A stretch of DNA of 64,000 nt from Nitrosomonas sp. (GCA_016708955.1 JADJES010000001.1:558001-622000), one strand, 5' to 3'. Positions 46,301 to 54,786 are shown, numbered from the stretch's first letter. The notes: a model not told the origin generated them from the letters alone. Translations and numbers: made by a program.

Positions 46301-47550
46301 CTGGTGAGGGACCAACCCTGGTGGTTGCGCCGACCTCGGTTTGCATGAACTGGCAGAGCGAGATCCAACGTTTCGCGCCGACTCTCAACGTTCAAATCCT
46401 GGGCGGGGGCGATCGGCAAGCCCTGATCGAAGGTTTACGCCCGATGGATCTTTTAATTTGCAGTTATGCCTTATTGCAGCAGGAATCTGCCGGCAAGCTT
46501 CTGGCCGTACCAACCTGGCAAACTATTGTGCTGGACGAAGCCCAACTCATCAAGAATCCGGCGACCAAGCGTTCCCAGCAGGCCATGGCCCTGCAAGGGC
46601 GGTTCAAGATCATCACCACCGGCACGCCGGTAGAAAACCATCTGGGCGAGCTTTGGAATCTATTCCGATTCATCAATCCCGGCCTGCTCGGTTCTCTGGA
46701 AAGCTTCAACCGCCGCTTTGCCGGACCCATCGAGCGCAATCAGGATCGTGAGGCGCGCCAGCGGTTAAAACGCATGATCCAGCCTTTCATCCTGCGACGG
46801 ATTAAGACCCAAGTTCTGGACGAACTGCCGCCGCGCACCGACATCGAGCTGCAAGTGGAGCTGAGCGAACAGGAAGCCGTATTCTACGAGGCCTTGCGCC
46901 GCAAGCTGTTGAACGAACTGAACGAGACCCAGGGGCCTGAGGAAAATAAACGTTTCAAGGTATTGGCTGCGATCACTAAGCTGCGCCGGGCCTGCTGCAA
47001 TGTGCAACTGGTAGCGCCGGATCTGGGACTTTCCAGCAGCAAGCTGGCGTTGTTCGGCGAAGTGTTGGATGAGCTTCTGGACAATCGCCACAAAACTTTG
47101 GTATTCAGCCAGTTCGTCGACCACCTCAGCCTTATTCGCAGCTATCTGGACGAAAAAGGCATCGCCTATCAATATTTGGACGGCCAAACTCCGGCGGCGG
47201 AACGTAAGAAGCGGGTGGATGCATTTCAGGCCGGACAAGGCGATGTTTTTCTCATCAGCCTAAAAGCCGGCGGTGTCGGCCTGAACTTAACGGCAGCGGA
47301 TTATGTCATCCATATGGACCCCTGGTGGAACCCGGCTGTGGAGGATCAGGCCTCCGACCGCGCCCACCGCATCGGCCAGCAGCGCCCTGTCACCGTGTAC
47401 CGGCTGGTAACGAAAAACACCATCGAGGAACAAATCGTCTCGCTGCACAGGCACAAGCGAGATTTGGCCGACAGCGTCCTGGAAGGCGGCGAAATCAGCG
47501 GCAAAATCAACGCCCAGGAATTGCTGAACTTGATTCAGAAAAGCAGCTGA
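43336..47550 (+). CDS. SNF2-family DEAD/DEAH-box helicase with a long N-terminal repeat region
   Basis: The 1404-residue protein has a helical N-terminal part of about 900 residues with Ala/Leu-rich helical repeats that may be TPR-like. The SNF2 motor is at the C-terminus: ADDMGLGKTLQALAV (Walker A, about 971), LDEAQLIKNPATKRSQ (about 1064), TGTPVENHLGELWNLFRFI, VFSQFVDHLSL (about 1250), GGVGLNLTAADYVIHMD and DRAHRIGQQRPV (about 1340). SNF2 motors translocate on double-stranded DNA and remodel DNA-protein complexes. Solitary copies may take part in recombination, transcription recycling or defence; the role here is not known. Base use is visibly richer in GC than in neighbouring genes, suggesting transfer. 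Confidence 0.9.
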   Translation: MSVSTKAERHQLLERYQQSTPTEQAAVNLLAVAWGGLSKSQITTPLRKILGADEAAKIKLELLQRSGLIEVEKSSWSSHGLRCNRLIVELVTRELVAKGTFERYVELVRLAAPLQAGYQKTAKGDFQFRSDDELIREVRIGIYRADELYIERLFSMLERMKYFYWNGLPQRWPEPVPIYAMVCDNPFEREWFVRLPAKIREPALPLILLQQAGSWRLDAEAFDLLREACEGSAAPPEDGQLCMALISILRGETQAAQAALSRCQAGYRERACWGLLFLLKGDQDNALQYYREGLSLLRKEQGKRKVFFPGVLGFFFVLGLFQRNQPGDMEEAKKLLEMIPEDHPFGSVFHLLGFVPALERNQSGALAQLNALLAQVSRTGFMSPWNFWIALWLLHQYESAAQLTHYLLQAEAYQQQAADCGYGWLAAELAALISRIAPKQTGMKKAADVFERAKDIRLLVRRSQYQEPWERALNAIKNTVVRGAAAGKDETAEYRLAWLLSRERAYLGFALEAREQKRNASGGWSKGKPLSMKKISEMAESASYFSAQDRRVAAHIAPDRFTGGYSLSSRGWLAMAGASTVFWKDSGVAVELVAAEPELRVNKKANGKQVKIEFWPLCDEEESIVLAEDGLTRIKIVELKPEHHRLAQIIGKGIVVPASAQERILASLSSVSTLVTIHSDIGGGELAAAEIVEANAHPRVQLIPEGEGLRAAILIRPFGDQGSYYAPGSGGTSLIAEIGGRRLQTQRDLMLERKLANELIALCPTLGSQAQEVIAFQWLLVDAESSLEFLLELQEAGDKAQIEWPQGEKLKLLGQAGLNQLSIKIKQQRDWFSVSGELKLDDGQVLNMQRLLELTEGTRSKFIRLDEGRFLALTEAFKKRLDDLRAYSEKYGKDQRLHALALPVMDEIAEEVGEFQGDSAWQAQLERLRRAEQVQPKLPSTLQAELRDYQRAGFEWLFRLSAWGVGACLADDMGLGKTLQALAVILSRAGEGPTLVVAPTSVCMNWQSEIQRFAPTLNVQILGGGDRQALIEGLRPMDLLICSYALLQQESAGKLLAVPTWQTIVLDEAQLIKNPATKRSQQAMALQGRFKIITTGTPVENHLGELWNLFRFINPGLLGSLESFNRRFAGPIERNQDREARQRLKRMIQPFILRRIKTQVLDELPPRTDIELQVELSEQEAVFYEALRRKLLNELNETQGPEENKRFKVLAAITKLRRACCNVQLVAPDLGLSSSKLALFGEVLDELLDNRHKTLVFSQFVDHLSLIRSYLDEKGIAYQYLDGQTPAAERKKRVDAFQAGQGDVFLISLKAGGVGLNLTAADYVIHMDPWWNPAVEDQASDRAHRIGQQRPVTVYRLVTKNTIEEQIVSLHRHKRDLADSVLEGGEISGKINAQELLNLIQKSS

Positions 47551-47842
47551 AATTTCTTCTCTTCTCAGATTTTTCAAGAAGGATTTCATGGCTCAATGGC
47601 ACCCTCATTAAACTTTTTGTTGATGCACGCTGTGCCCACGCTCATAGTAGAAACACGAGATCTCGAATTGAGAATATAGCCGACGAATTCGATATGGTTT
47701 TGTTTGGCGGTCTTGTGATGCGCGCATCACCTGTTTCGGACTCGTAATTCGGTACCTGAGACCTTGGTTATGCGCTATTAATTGCATCCAACAACAACTG
47801 GGGGTTATTCTGCGCAAGAATAAAGAGCAAGAATTCTTTATT
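47551..47842. other. Noncoding stretch between SNF2 gene and MITE-like element
   Basis: Roughly 290 bases with a possible decayed frame on the minus strand (47608-47817) that I cannot match. No terminator hairpin for the SNF2 gene is obvious. It is followed by the palindromic element at 47843. Confidence 0.35.
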
Positions 47843-48009
47843 CTAGGAGTCTGTCGGACTTAAGCAATCGTAGCGAGCCGAGTGGGATAACGGTTCATAT
47901 TTTCTCTATTTTTAGGCGCATAGTCGATCTATGCAACGAGAAATTGAGGAAATATGAACCGTTATCCCACTGGCGCAGTAGATTGATCTTAAGTCCGACA
48001 GACTCCTAG
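47843..48009. mobile_element. Palindromic MITE-like element
   Basis: A 167-bp near-perfect palindrome. Outer arms CTAGGAGTCTGTCGGACTTAAG (22 bp, shown in two parts 47843-47854 and 47855-47864) are matched in reverse complement at 47988-48009. Inner arms GTGGGATAACGGTTCATATTT (47882-47902 and 47950-47970) are identical. The 17-base stretch between the arms differs on the two sides. The centre holds a small hairpin GCATAG...CTATGC. CTAG on both edges may be a four-base target duplication. It has no gene and resembles terminal sequences of a larger transposon whose end is also seen at 2531. Confidence 0.7.
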
Positions 48010-48239
48010 ACACCCTTTTTCTTCAGATATTTTGAAAGTTTTTAATCATTTTGCAGCATTGGTTGAACGGTATGCAGAAGATGATGCAAACTAATAATAA
48101 TTCTTTGTTTGACTGTCATTTAGCCAGTAATACAGCACAAATGCAGAAACAGTGCCCCACCGTTTTTTAAACACTACACACCTTATGCGCACATGTTAAA
48201 GTAGTGACAATTTTTTATTCAGTCAATGCAAAAAACATC

Positions 48240-49331
48240 ATGATACCGACTTCTCCTGACAATACGCTGATTCCAGTTACACTGCTGACGGGCTATCTGG
48301 GCAGCGGCAAAACTACGTTACTCAATTACATCATGCAGCAACCGGCGATGGCGGACACTTTGGTGATCATCAATGAGTTCGGTGAAATTGCGCTAGATCA
48401 TTTGCTGGTCGCGCACAGTACCGAGAACGTGGTGATGGAGATGGGCAGCGGCTGCCTGTGCTGTACGATCCGCAGCGATCTGGTCAAAACACTGCAAGAC
48501 ATTACCTGGCGCTTTTCGCGTAATGGGAAGCGGCAGTTTCACCGCGTGCTGATCGAAACCACCGGCCTGGCTGATCCCGCGCCGATCATCCATACGTTGA
48601 TGGCCGATCCGCAGATTACCAGCCGTTACCGGCTCGACGGGATTGCGGCGACCATCGACCTGGCCACGGGAAACCAGACGTTGAGTGCATATAATGAAGC
48701 GGTCAAACAGGCTGCGATTGCCGATTGCCTGCTGCTGACCAAGGCCGATCTGGCGAAACCGCAGGACAAGGGTGCTTTGCTTCAGCGGCTGGATGCCATC
48801 AATCCCGCCGCGGAACGCTGGCAGGTTGCGCATGGCCGGATTGAAGCGGAAAAACTTCTGAATTTGGGATTGTTCTCAGCCGAGAAAAAAACACCCGATG
48901 TGGCGCGCTGGCTTCGCGAAGAAGCCTATGCGGCAGACGCAGCGCACAAGCCTGACTATACCGCGCACCATCATCATTCTGACAATCACGATCACCACGC
49001 GCACGACATCAATCGGCACGACGATCATGTCCGGGCATACTGTTTTACCACAGATCAGCCGGTTTCCCGGCATATTTACGCAACCCTGCTGGAGCAGCTG
49101 TTTTACATGGGTGGGAAGATGTTGCGTATCAAGGGAATTCTGAACATCGAAGGCACCGACCACCCCATGGCCATGCATGGCGTGCAGCACATCCTGCACC
49201 CGCTGACGCCATTACCCGCTTGGCCGGACAATGACCGGCGCTCGAAAATCGTATTTATCACCAGTGATATGGAGCGGGAAACAGTTGAGCGTATTTTTAA
49301 GGCTATCACGCATGTAGCGGGGCGCGGCTAA
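48240..49331 (+). CDS. CobW-family G3E GTPase, His-rich metal-chaperone type
   Basis: From the ATG at 48240 the protein of 363 residues opens with VTLLTGYLGSGKTTLLNYI (P-loop, near residue 15). It has VVMEMGSGCLCCTIRSDL with the metal-binding GCLCC near 71, ETTGLADPAP near 107 and a LLTKADL G4 motif near 165. A His- and Asp-rich tract near residues 241-265 (HHHHSDNHDHHAHD) is a probable metal reservoir. A CobW_C domain follows. These proteins deliver zinc or other metals to client enzymes. An upstream ATG at 48204 is possible, but no Zur box could be confirmed. Confidence 0.85.
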   Translation: MIPTSPDNTLIPVTLLTGYLGSGKTTLLNYIMQQPAMADTLVIINEFGEIALDHLLVAHSTENVVMEMGSGCLCCTIRSDLVKTLQDITWRFSRNGKRQFHRVLIETTGLADPAPIIHTLMADPQITSRYRLDGIAATIDLATGNQTLSAYNEAVKQAAIADCLLLTKADLAKPQDKGALLQRLDAINPAAERWQVAHGRIEAEKLLNLGLFSAEKKTPDVARWLREEAYAADAAHKPDYTAHHHHSDNHDHHAHDINRHDDHVRAYCFTTDQPVSRHIYATLLEQLFYMGGKMLRIKGILNIEGTDHPMAMHGVQHILHPLTPLPAWPDNDRRSKIVFITSDMERETVERIFKAITHVAGRG

Positions 49332-49559
49332 GAACTGTTCAGGATCTCACTGAAGGAGGCGCATTACTGCTGAGATCCGGTGCCGGAATGAAGAATCAAA
49401 GACCAATATCAAGTTTGTGGGTAGGAAAAAAATGCTCTTTTTCATAAAAGATGAAGCTACTGGGAAACGGATGGATTGCCGGGCATACGGACAACTGATC
49501 AGAAATTCACAAAATTAGTATTGGTAAAATAAGTCATAAATATTTATTGAATAAAAATA

Positions 49560-50291
49560 TTATGTTATTGACTGCATAGTTGATTGAGCAAAACATAAAT
49601 CTTTCCAAGCTTTTGCTTTTTCTGGGAGAGCGCGCAATAAATAGGCAGGGTGGTAAGTGACTATCAGGGGTATGCCTGAATAATCATGTATTTTTCCACG
49701 CAAGCTGGAAATACTGTCTTCACACTGGAGAAGGTTTTGTGCAGCAACCTTTCCTAATGCAACAATAAGTTTGGGTTTGATCAGAGCAATTTGCCTCGTC
49801 AGATAAGGTTCGCATTGACGAGCTTCATTGGCATTGGGGTTTCTATTATTGGGCGGGCGGCATTTTACGATATTGGTGATGTAGACTTGCTGGCCACGGT
49901 TCAGCTTAATAGCTGCTAACATTTGATCGAGTAGTTTGCCGGCCTGGCCAACAAAAGGTTCACCGGTTGCATCTTCTGTGGCTCCCGGCCCTTCGCCTAC
50001 AAAGAGCCAATCCGCATTCTCATCGCCGGCACCAAATACTGTTTGAGTACGTGTCTGGTGTAAAGGGCAGGCAGTACACTGGGATACCGCTAATCTGAGT
50101 TGATCCCAATTCATTTGATGGATTTCCTGGCGCTGCTGTGAATCTTTTGCAGGATCAGGCGGAGATATCAAATTTCTGACTTCGATTGATTGTGATTCAA
50201 GCAACTGATTCTTTTTCCGGGGGCCTGATTTCAGCTGCCATACCGGTAGCAGATTCAATTCTTTGAGTATTTGTCTGCGCCGCGTATTCAT
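49560..50291 (-). CDS. Uracil-DNA glycosylase, family 4 (4Fe-4S)
   Basis: The 243-residue protein has a unique N-terminal extension of about 65 residues. The family-4 domain follows: CTACPLHQTRTQTVFG with two of the four cluster Cys near residue 75, FVGEGPGATEDATGEPFVGQAG near 100, NIVKCRPPNNRNPNANEARQCEPYL with the other two near 150-170, and VTYHPAYLLR near 220. It removes uracil from DNA. It overlaps rimI by four bases, so the three genes are one operon. Confidence 0.9.
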   Translation of the reverse strand: MNTRRRQILKELNLLPVWQLKSGPRKKNQLLESQSIEVRNLISPPDPAKDSQQRQEIHQMNWDQLRLAVSQCTACPLHQTRTQTVFGAGDENADWLFVGEGPGATEDATGEPFVGQAGKLLDQMLAAIKLNRGQQVYITNIVKCRPPNNRNPNANEARQCEPYLTRQIALIKPKLIVALGKVAAQNLLQCEDSISSLRGKIHDYSGIPLIVTYHPAYLLRALPEKAKAWKDLCFAQSTMQSIT

Positions 50292-50749
50292 AACATCAAT
50301 TGCATGACAAGCGCATCTTCACGTCCGCACATTGCCGGGTAATAACCTTTGCGCGTTGCAATGTGCTGGAAACCCATTTTTTTATAGAGCTGTGCGGCAC
50401 CGTGATTCGATTCTCGTACATCCAGGAATATCGATTTTGCATTTTCTCCCCTGGCATGCTGAATAAAATGCTGGAGTAGCTTTTTTCCCCAACCTTTTTT
50501 TTGCCAGTCTGCAGCGATACCAATGGTGAGAATATGTGCTTCTTCAGGACTCATCATCATGATCCCATAACCGAACAGCACATCAGCCTGTTCTAAAACC
50601 TGACATACATAATCGGCCTTGAGTGAATCGGCGAAATTTCCCGGTGACCAGGGGAAAAGAAAAATTTCTCGCTCGATCAGGATGACACGATCTAGATCTG
50701 CCGGATACATTTTTCTGAATTCGGCTGTCTGCTGCAATGTGCTATTCAT
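50288..50749 (-). CDS. rimI: Ribosomal protein S18 alanine N-acetyltransferase
   Basis: The 153-residue GNAT protein has ILTIGIAADWQKKGWGKKLLQHFIQHAR as the acetyl-CoA motif near residue 78. FLDVRESNHGAAQLYKKMGFQHIATRKGYYP then fits RimI of the ribosomal group. It acetylates the N-terminus of S18 and possibly other proteins. It overlaps tsaB upstream and udg downstream by four bases each. Confidence 0.9.
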   Translation of the reverse strand: MNSTLQQTAEFRKMYPADLDRVILIEREIFLFPWSPGNFADSLKADYVCQVLEQADVLFGYGIMMMSPEEAHILTIGIAADWQKKGWGKKLLQHFIQHARGENAKSIFLDVRESNHGAAQLYKKMGFQHIATRKGYYPAMCGREDALVMQLML

Positions 50750-51420
50750 CGCTCATTTTCCTTCAATGCGACTTTGTTACGTATATAGACAGGTGTTACA
50801 TTAGCTGGATCAGTATTAGAACCATCAGTAAATTTGGGTAGCGCAAGTTGTGCTATTTCCCCAGCTTGCGGGTGGAGCTTGAAATGAACCTGGTGAATAT
50901 TTTCGCCATACAGTGCTGATAATTCTTTGCGATAGACATCAAAACCACTACCGCATCCAATCCAACCATTACCCGCTACCGAGGGCGCATGCTGCGGTAA
51001 GCAGAGTGTTGGCGGACTGATAACTTCCCACTCATAATTTGTTAATTTCTGATATGCGGCATGATAAATCTCGCCCATGCGGGCATCAAGTGCCACAATG
51101 ATTTTCTGTTCCTCAGTTTGCTGTGCCACTGCTTCAAGCGTGCTAATTCCTATAACTGGCAGATTGGTTGCATACGCCAAACCTTGAGCGACACCGCAAG
51201 CTATGCGCAGACCCGTAAAAGAACCTGGACCTGCGCCAAAAGCGATGCCATCTAATTGCTGCAATGCAAGTGCAGACTCTTCGAGCAGTTCATGAACCAT
51301 AGGCAGAAGAATTTCAGAGTGACGGCGCTCAGCAAGAATTTCCTTGTTGAATATTTTGCCATCCAGGTACAGTGCAACAGAGCAGAATTCAGTAGATGTT
51401 TCGAGGGTAAGAATTTTCAA
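50746..51420 (-). CDS. tsaB: tRNA threonylcarbamoyladenosine biosynthesis protein TsaB
   Basis: The 224-residue protein has the ASKHA-fold N-terminus MKILTLETSTEFCSVALYL, HSEILLPMVHELLEESALAL and GIAFGAGPGSFTGLRIACGVAQGLA near residue 60. It forms a complex with TsaD and TsaE to make t6A37 of ANN-decoding tRNAs. TsaB lacks the metal site of TsaD and acts as its partner. It is the first gene of tsaB-rimI-udg. Confidence 0.93.
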   Translation of the reverse strand: MKILTLETSTEFCSVALYLDGKIFNKEILAERRHSEILLPMVHELLEESALALQQLDGIAFGAGPGSFTGLRIACGVAQGLAYATNLPVIGISTLEAVAQQTEEQKIIVALDARMGEIYHAAYQKLTNYEWEVISPPTLCLPQHAPSVAGNGWIGCGSGFDVYRKELSALYGENIHQVHFKLHPQAGEIAQLALPKFTDGSNTDPANVTPVYIRNKVALKENER

Positions 51421-51514
51421 AATAGTTGGGTGACAAGGGTTTTAATTGAATGTAAACAGGTAACTTTGAGTTAAGGGGTATTTATATAGGATAAATTCTT
51501 CGATCAATATTGGC

Positions 51515-52027
51515 TTATTTCAAGTTCCACTGTTTCAGTGGAATATAATCAACACCGTGCTCAGTTTGTTTGGATTGAATAAGAGACCACTCATTCACTT
51601 CCCATTTGATTGGGATAGGTAGATCGATTTCTGCAGAATGAGTTGCTTTCCGGATTAGCGTAACATGTGGTTTGTAAATGTACTTATCAAATAAGAACCC
51701 AGCTTCTGACAGAGCAGTCTTCAGTGAATCAACGAGAAAGAACAGTTCGTTAGGGAATTGATTTGCCTGGATATAAGTAATTTGATTGCGTTTCCAGTAG
51801 CAGACTTTGTCTAAACTTAGCTCAAATTTTTTTGCTGATATGTTTTTCATGGTTTGCTGCAGTGCTTCAATACGGTGCGTGCTGATATCTCCAAGGAATA
51901 ACAACGTAAGATGGAAATTCTGTGTTCGAACTTTGCGTCCACCGTAAGTAGATTCCAGTATTTCGGCTTGATAAGCCAATTGTTTTTGTACTAATTTATT
52001 AGGAAAAATAGCGAAAAATACCCGAAT
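51515..52027 (-). CDS. thpR: RNA 2',3'-cyclic phosphodiesterase (2H family, ThpR/LigT)
   Basis: The two HxTx catalytic motifs are HLTLLFLGD near the first third and KPHVTLIRKA near the last third. A TTG at 51979 would give a 154-residue protein lacking the usual first strand. The in-frame codons just upstream encode IRVFFAIFPNKLVQKQ, the normal family beginning. They contain no ATG, GTG or TTG, so the start is probably an ATT near 52027 or a base is missing here. Enzymes of this kind hydrolyse cyclic phosphates at RNA ends. Confidence 0.7.
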   Translation of the reverse strand: MRVFFAIFPNKLVQKQLAYQAEILESTYGGRKVRTQNFHLTLLFLGDISTHRIEALQQTMKNISAKKFELSLDKVCYWKRNQITYIQANQFPNELFFLVDSLKTALSEAGFLFDKYIYKPHVTLIRKATHSAEIDLPIPIKWEVNEWSLIQSKQTEHGVDYIPLKQWNLK

Positions 52028-52054
52028 AGATTTTATTTTTGTATCGGTACCTTA

Positions 52055-52552
52055 TTAGTCAATCGCGTTTTCCGTACAGCTAATTAAGCATACAACTTCT
52101 GCCACAATACCTTCTTTACGGCCAATTGCACCTAAATGCTCGGCTGTTTTAGCTTTAATATTGATGTTATTAGTATGCGTTTTCAGATCCTGCGCAATAT
52201 TTGCAATCATCGCAGGAATATGAGGCGCCATTTTGGGAGCTTGAGTAATAATAGTTGCATCGATATTGATAATTTTATAACTACTATTTGCCAGCAAGCT
52301 GTATACATTGCGTAATAACACGCGGCTATCGATATTTTTATAGCGCGGATCAGAATCAGAAAAATGTTTGCCAATGTCTCCCAATGCTGCGGCACCAATA
52401 AGTGCATCACAAATTGCATGCAGCAACACATCCGCATCGGAATGCCCGAGTAATCCTTTTTCGTAAGGAATCGTTACTCCGCCAATGATCAACGGACGAC
52501 CTTCAACTAACTGATGTACATCAAAACCTTGTCCTATTCTTAACGTGCTCAC
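52055..52552 (-). CDS. ispF: 2-C-methyl-D-erythritol 2,4-cyclodiphosphate synthase
   Basis: The 165-residue protein has RIGQGFDVHQLVEGRPLIIGG with the zinc Asp/His near residue 9, GHSDADVLLHAICDALIGAA with the third ligand, DPRYKNIDS, and KAKTAEHLGAIGRKEGIVAE near 138. It makes the cyclic diphosphate of the non-mevalonate isoprenoid route. It overlaps ispD by four bases, in the order ispD-ispF, the usual one in proteobacteria. Confidence 0.96.
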   Translation of the reverse strand: MSTLRIGQGFDVHQLVEGRPLIIGGVTIPYEKGLLGHSDADVLLHAICDALIGAAALGDIGKHFSDSDPRYKNIDSRVLLRNVYSLLANSSYKIINIDATIITQAPKMAPHIPAMIANIAQDLKTHTNNINIKAKTAEHLGAIGRKEGIVAEVVCLISCTENAID

Positions 52553-53253
52553 GGATTATTCCTTTTCTGTATTATCAATTCTGCTAACGCCAGATCTTGA
52601 GGGTAGGTTACTTTAAAATTGTAAGCATCACCAAGCACAAGTTTTGGCTGAAATCCTAAGGCCTCAACAGCGCTGGCATCATCTGTCACATTAATGCTTG
52701 TCGCGCTACGGAGTGCATGGGTGAGCAGGTCATAGCGAAACATTTGCGGCGTCTGTGCTTGCCATAAATTTTCTCTGGATTCAGTATGTGCCACACGATT
52801 TTCAGTGTTACTGCGTTTTAAAGTATCTGCAACAGGCACTGCCAATAGTCCACCAACATCATCTGTGGCTAAGTTATTGATTAGTTTGTCCAATTGAATT
52901 GAAGTTAAACAGGGTCTGGCCGCATCATGTACCAATATCCAATCATCCGTATCTACCAGGCCTTTTTTTTTCGCTGCTGTAAGGCCATTAAGTACACTAT
53001 CTGCCCGAGTTAGCCCGCCACAGCTAAGCACAACTAGTTTTTCTGAGAATTCAGACCAGTCATACTTGAGCCATTCGCTATCACTAGGCGCAAGTACGAC
53101 GAATACGCCAGCAATGAACTGGTTCTGGCATAGCGTATATATTGCATGATAAATCATCGGTCTGTTATTCAATGCTAGATATTGTTTGGGAAGCTCATTG
53201 CCCATACGTGCGCCTGAGCCTGCCGCTGGAATCAGTGCAAAAAACTTTGACAT
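52549..53253 (-). CDS. ispD: 2-C-methyl-D-erythritol 4-phosphate cytidylyltransferase
   Basis: From the ATG at 53253 the protein of about 234 residues has MSKFFALIPAAGSGARMGNELPKQYL with the CTP loop. It has CGGLTRADSVLNGL and VHDAARPCLTS near 105, then the ADTLKR segment and TDDASAVEALGF. It makes CDP-ME in the MEP pathway. The open frame extends 23 codons upstream, but that segment is a hydrophobic stretch without family match, so 53253 is preferred. Confidence 0.95.
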   Translation of the reverse strand: MSKFFALIPAAGSGARMGNELPKQYLALNNRPMIYHAIYTLCQNQFIAGVFVVLAPSDSEWLKYDWSEFSEKLVVLSCGGLTRADSVLNGLTAAKKKGLVDTDDWILVHDAARPCLTSIQLDKLINNLATDDVGGLLAVPVADTLKRSNTENRVAHTESRENLWQAQTPQMFRYDLLTHALRSATSINVTDDASAVEALGFQPKLVLGDAYNFKVTYPQDLALAELIIQKRNNP

Positions 53254-53498
53254 TATTGAATTTATGAAAAAATTGATTAAGAAAACGAACTGGAATGTGA
53301 AAAATGCATGAATCACACGCAATATTAGCTAATTATTATAATTTTTTTACTGATCGATGGTTTTAAAAGTTGAAACATATGCATAAAAATTTCTCCAAAT
53401 TGCAAAGGAATAATGTGGATCACGAAAGTTAACGACAGGTACACATGATATCAGTGCACTAAAAGGTATAATTAGAAATTCAATTTTAGGTGAAAAAT
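53254..53498. promoter_or_regulatory. Divergent region between ispD and prfB
   Basis: About 245 AT-rich bases separating the divergent ispD-ispF and prfB units, where both promoters must lie. A TTATTATAATTT stretch near 53330 could hold a -10 for either direction. I see no hairpin or riboswitch here. Confidence 0.35.
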
Positions 53499-54606
53499 AT
53501 GGAAACAGAACAAATCAATGCAGTTGCGAATCATCTTCAGGATCTGGGTAATCGAGCTAATGAATTACGGAGGTTTCTTTGACTTCGATACAAAACAGAC
53601 CCGGCTGAGCGAATTAACTCGACTTCTTGAAGATCCGGCGATTTGGAATGATAGTAAACGCACCCAAGAGATCGGACGTGAGAAAAAATTGCTGGAAGAT
53701 ACCGTTTTTACATTGCAATCGATGGAACAGCAATTACATGATGCGCAGGAGTTATTTCAAATAGCGAAGGATGAATCTGATGGAGCTGCTTTAGAGAGTA
53801 TAGAGATTGATGTTAATAATGTGGAGAAAGTAATAGCAAATTTGGAATTCCGGCGCATGTTTTCTGATCCGATGGATCCAAATAATTGTTTTGTGGATAT
53901 TCAATCAGGTTCTGGAGGAACGGAGGCGCAAGATTGGGCAGCTATGCTGGAACGCATGTATTTGCGCTATTGCGAAAGACAGGGCCTGAATGTTGAAATT
54001 CTGGAAGAATCGGTAGGGGATATTGCTGGCATTAAAAGTGCCACCTTAAAGGTTACCGGTGAATATGCATATGGTTATTTGCGCACGGAAACCGGGGTAC
54101 ATCGTTTGGTAAGAAAGTCACCATTTGATTCGGGTAATCGTCGCCATACTTCTTTTGCGAGTGTATTTGTATATCCTGAAGTGGATGACACCATAGAGAT
54201 TGAAATTAATCCGGCAGATTTAAGAATAGATACATTCCGCGCCTCAGGTGCAGGAGGTCAGCATATTAACAAAACCGATTCCGCAATCCGAATTACGCAC
54301 AATCCAACAGGAATAGTTGTGCAATGTCAGAGCGGCCGATCACAGCATCGTAATAAAGCCGATGCGCTTGTGATGCTGAAATCAAGATTATATGAGGCAG
54401 AGCTACGTAAGCGTAATGAAGAAAAGCAAGCCATTGAAGAGACCAAAACAGATATTGGCTGGGGTCATCAGATTCGATCCTATGTTTTGGATCAATCACG
54501 GATTAAGGATTTACGAACAAATATAGAAATTGGGAATACGCAAAGTGTATTAGATGGAGATCTTAGCCACTTTATTGAAGCAAGTCTCAAGCAAGGCGTT
54601 AAATAA
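53499..54606 (+). CDS. prfB: Peptide chain release factor 2 with programmed +1 frameshift
   Basis: The first frame starts around 53499 (METEQINAVANHLQDLGNR) and reads 27 codons to a TGA at 53580-53582. A +1 shift continues as the main protein of about 366 residues in all. That has the GGQ catalytic motif (ASGAGGQHINKTDSAIR), the SPF tripeptide (VRKSPFDSGNRRH), which recognises UGA and UAA, and a C-terminal helix. RF2 releases peptides at UAA and UGA, and the frame stop is UGA, so the enzyme controls its own synthesis. The exact first base may be off by one. Confidence 0.92.
53567..53583 (+). promoter_or_regulatory. prfB autoregulatory frameshift site
   Basis: ACGGAGG just upstream of TTT CTT TGA C has the classical parts of the RF2 recoding site. 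The Shine-Dalgarno-like GGAGG sits three bases before the slippery CTT, followed by TGA and a C. Low RF2 slows termination and lets the ribosome slip +1 to continue. Confidence 0.85.
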
Positions 54607-54705
54607 AAAACCACTCGAATAAAGCTGAGTAATTGTATTTAAGAGCATTTCATGAAATGCCTAATAAGCTCAATTCGACTTATTTGAATAATGTGTAAAT
54701 ATGTC

Positions 54706-54733
54706 TTGACCAGCATTTCGGAGTCTGTATAAT
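54706..54733 (+). promoter_or_regulatory. rRNA operon promoter
   Basis: TTGACC (54706-54711) and TATAAT (54728-54733) with a 16-base spacer form a near-consensus sigma70 promoter. It lies about 190 bases before the 16S start. The first transcribed bases are GC-poor and start downstream of TTCGCC. This is the likely strong promoter of the rrn operon. Confidence 0.75.
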
Positions 54734-54772
54734 TCGCCTCTCGCTACCAAGCAACAGATTAAAAAGTAGCAA

Positions 54773-54786
54773 CGCTCTTTAAAAAA
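54773..54786 (+). promoter_or_regulatory. boxA antitermination site of the rRNA leader
   Basis: CGCTCTTTAAAAAA fits the boxA consensus TGCTCTTTAACAA, which binds NusB/S10 and helps transcription to pass through the rRNA genes. The following 54790-54810 (CAATCGATAGGTGTGGGTACT) pairs with 56482-56503 after 16S to form the RNase III processing stem. Confidence 0.75.

Noticed and set aside
47608..47817. Minus-strand frame after the SNF2 gene
   Set aside because: No recognisable domain and the frame fits no transposase I know; treated as noncoding.
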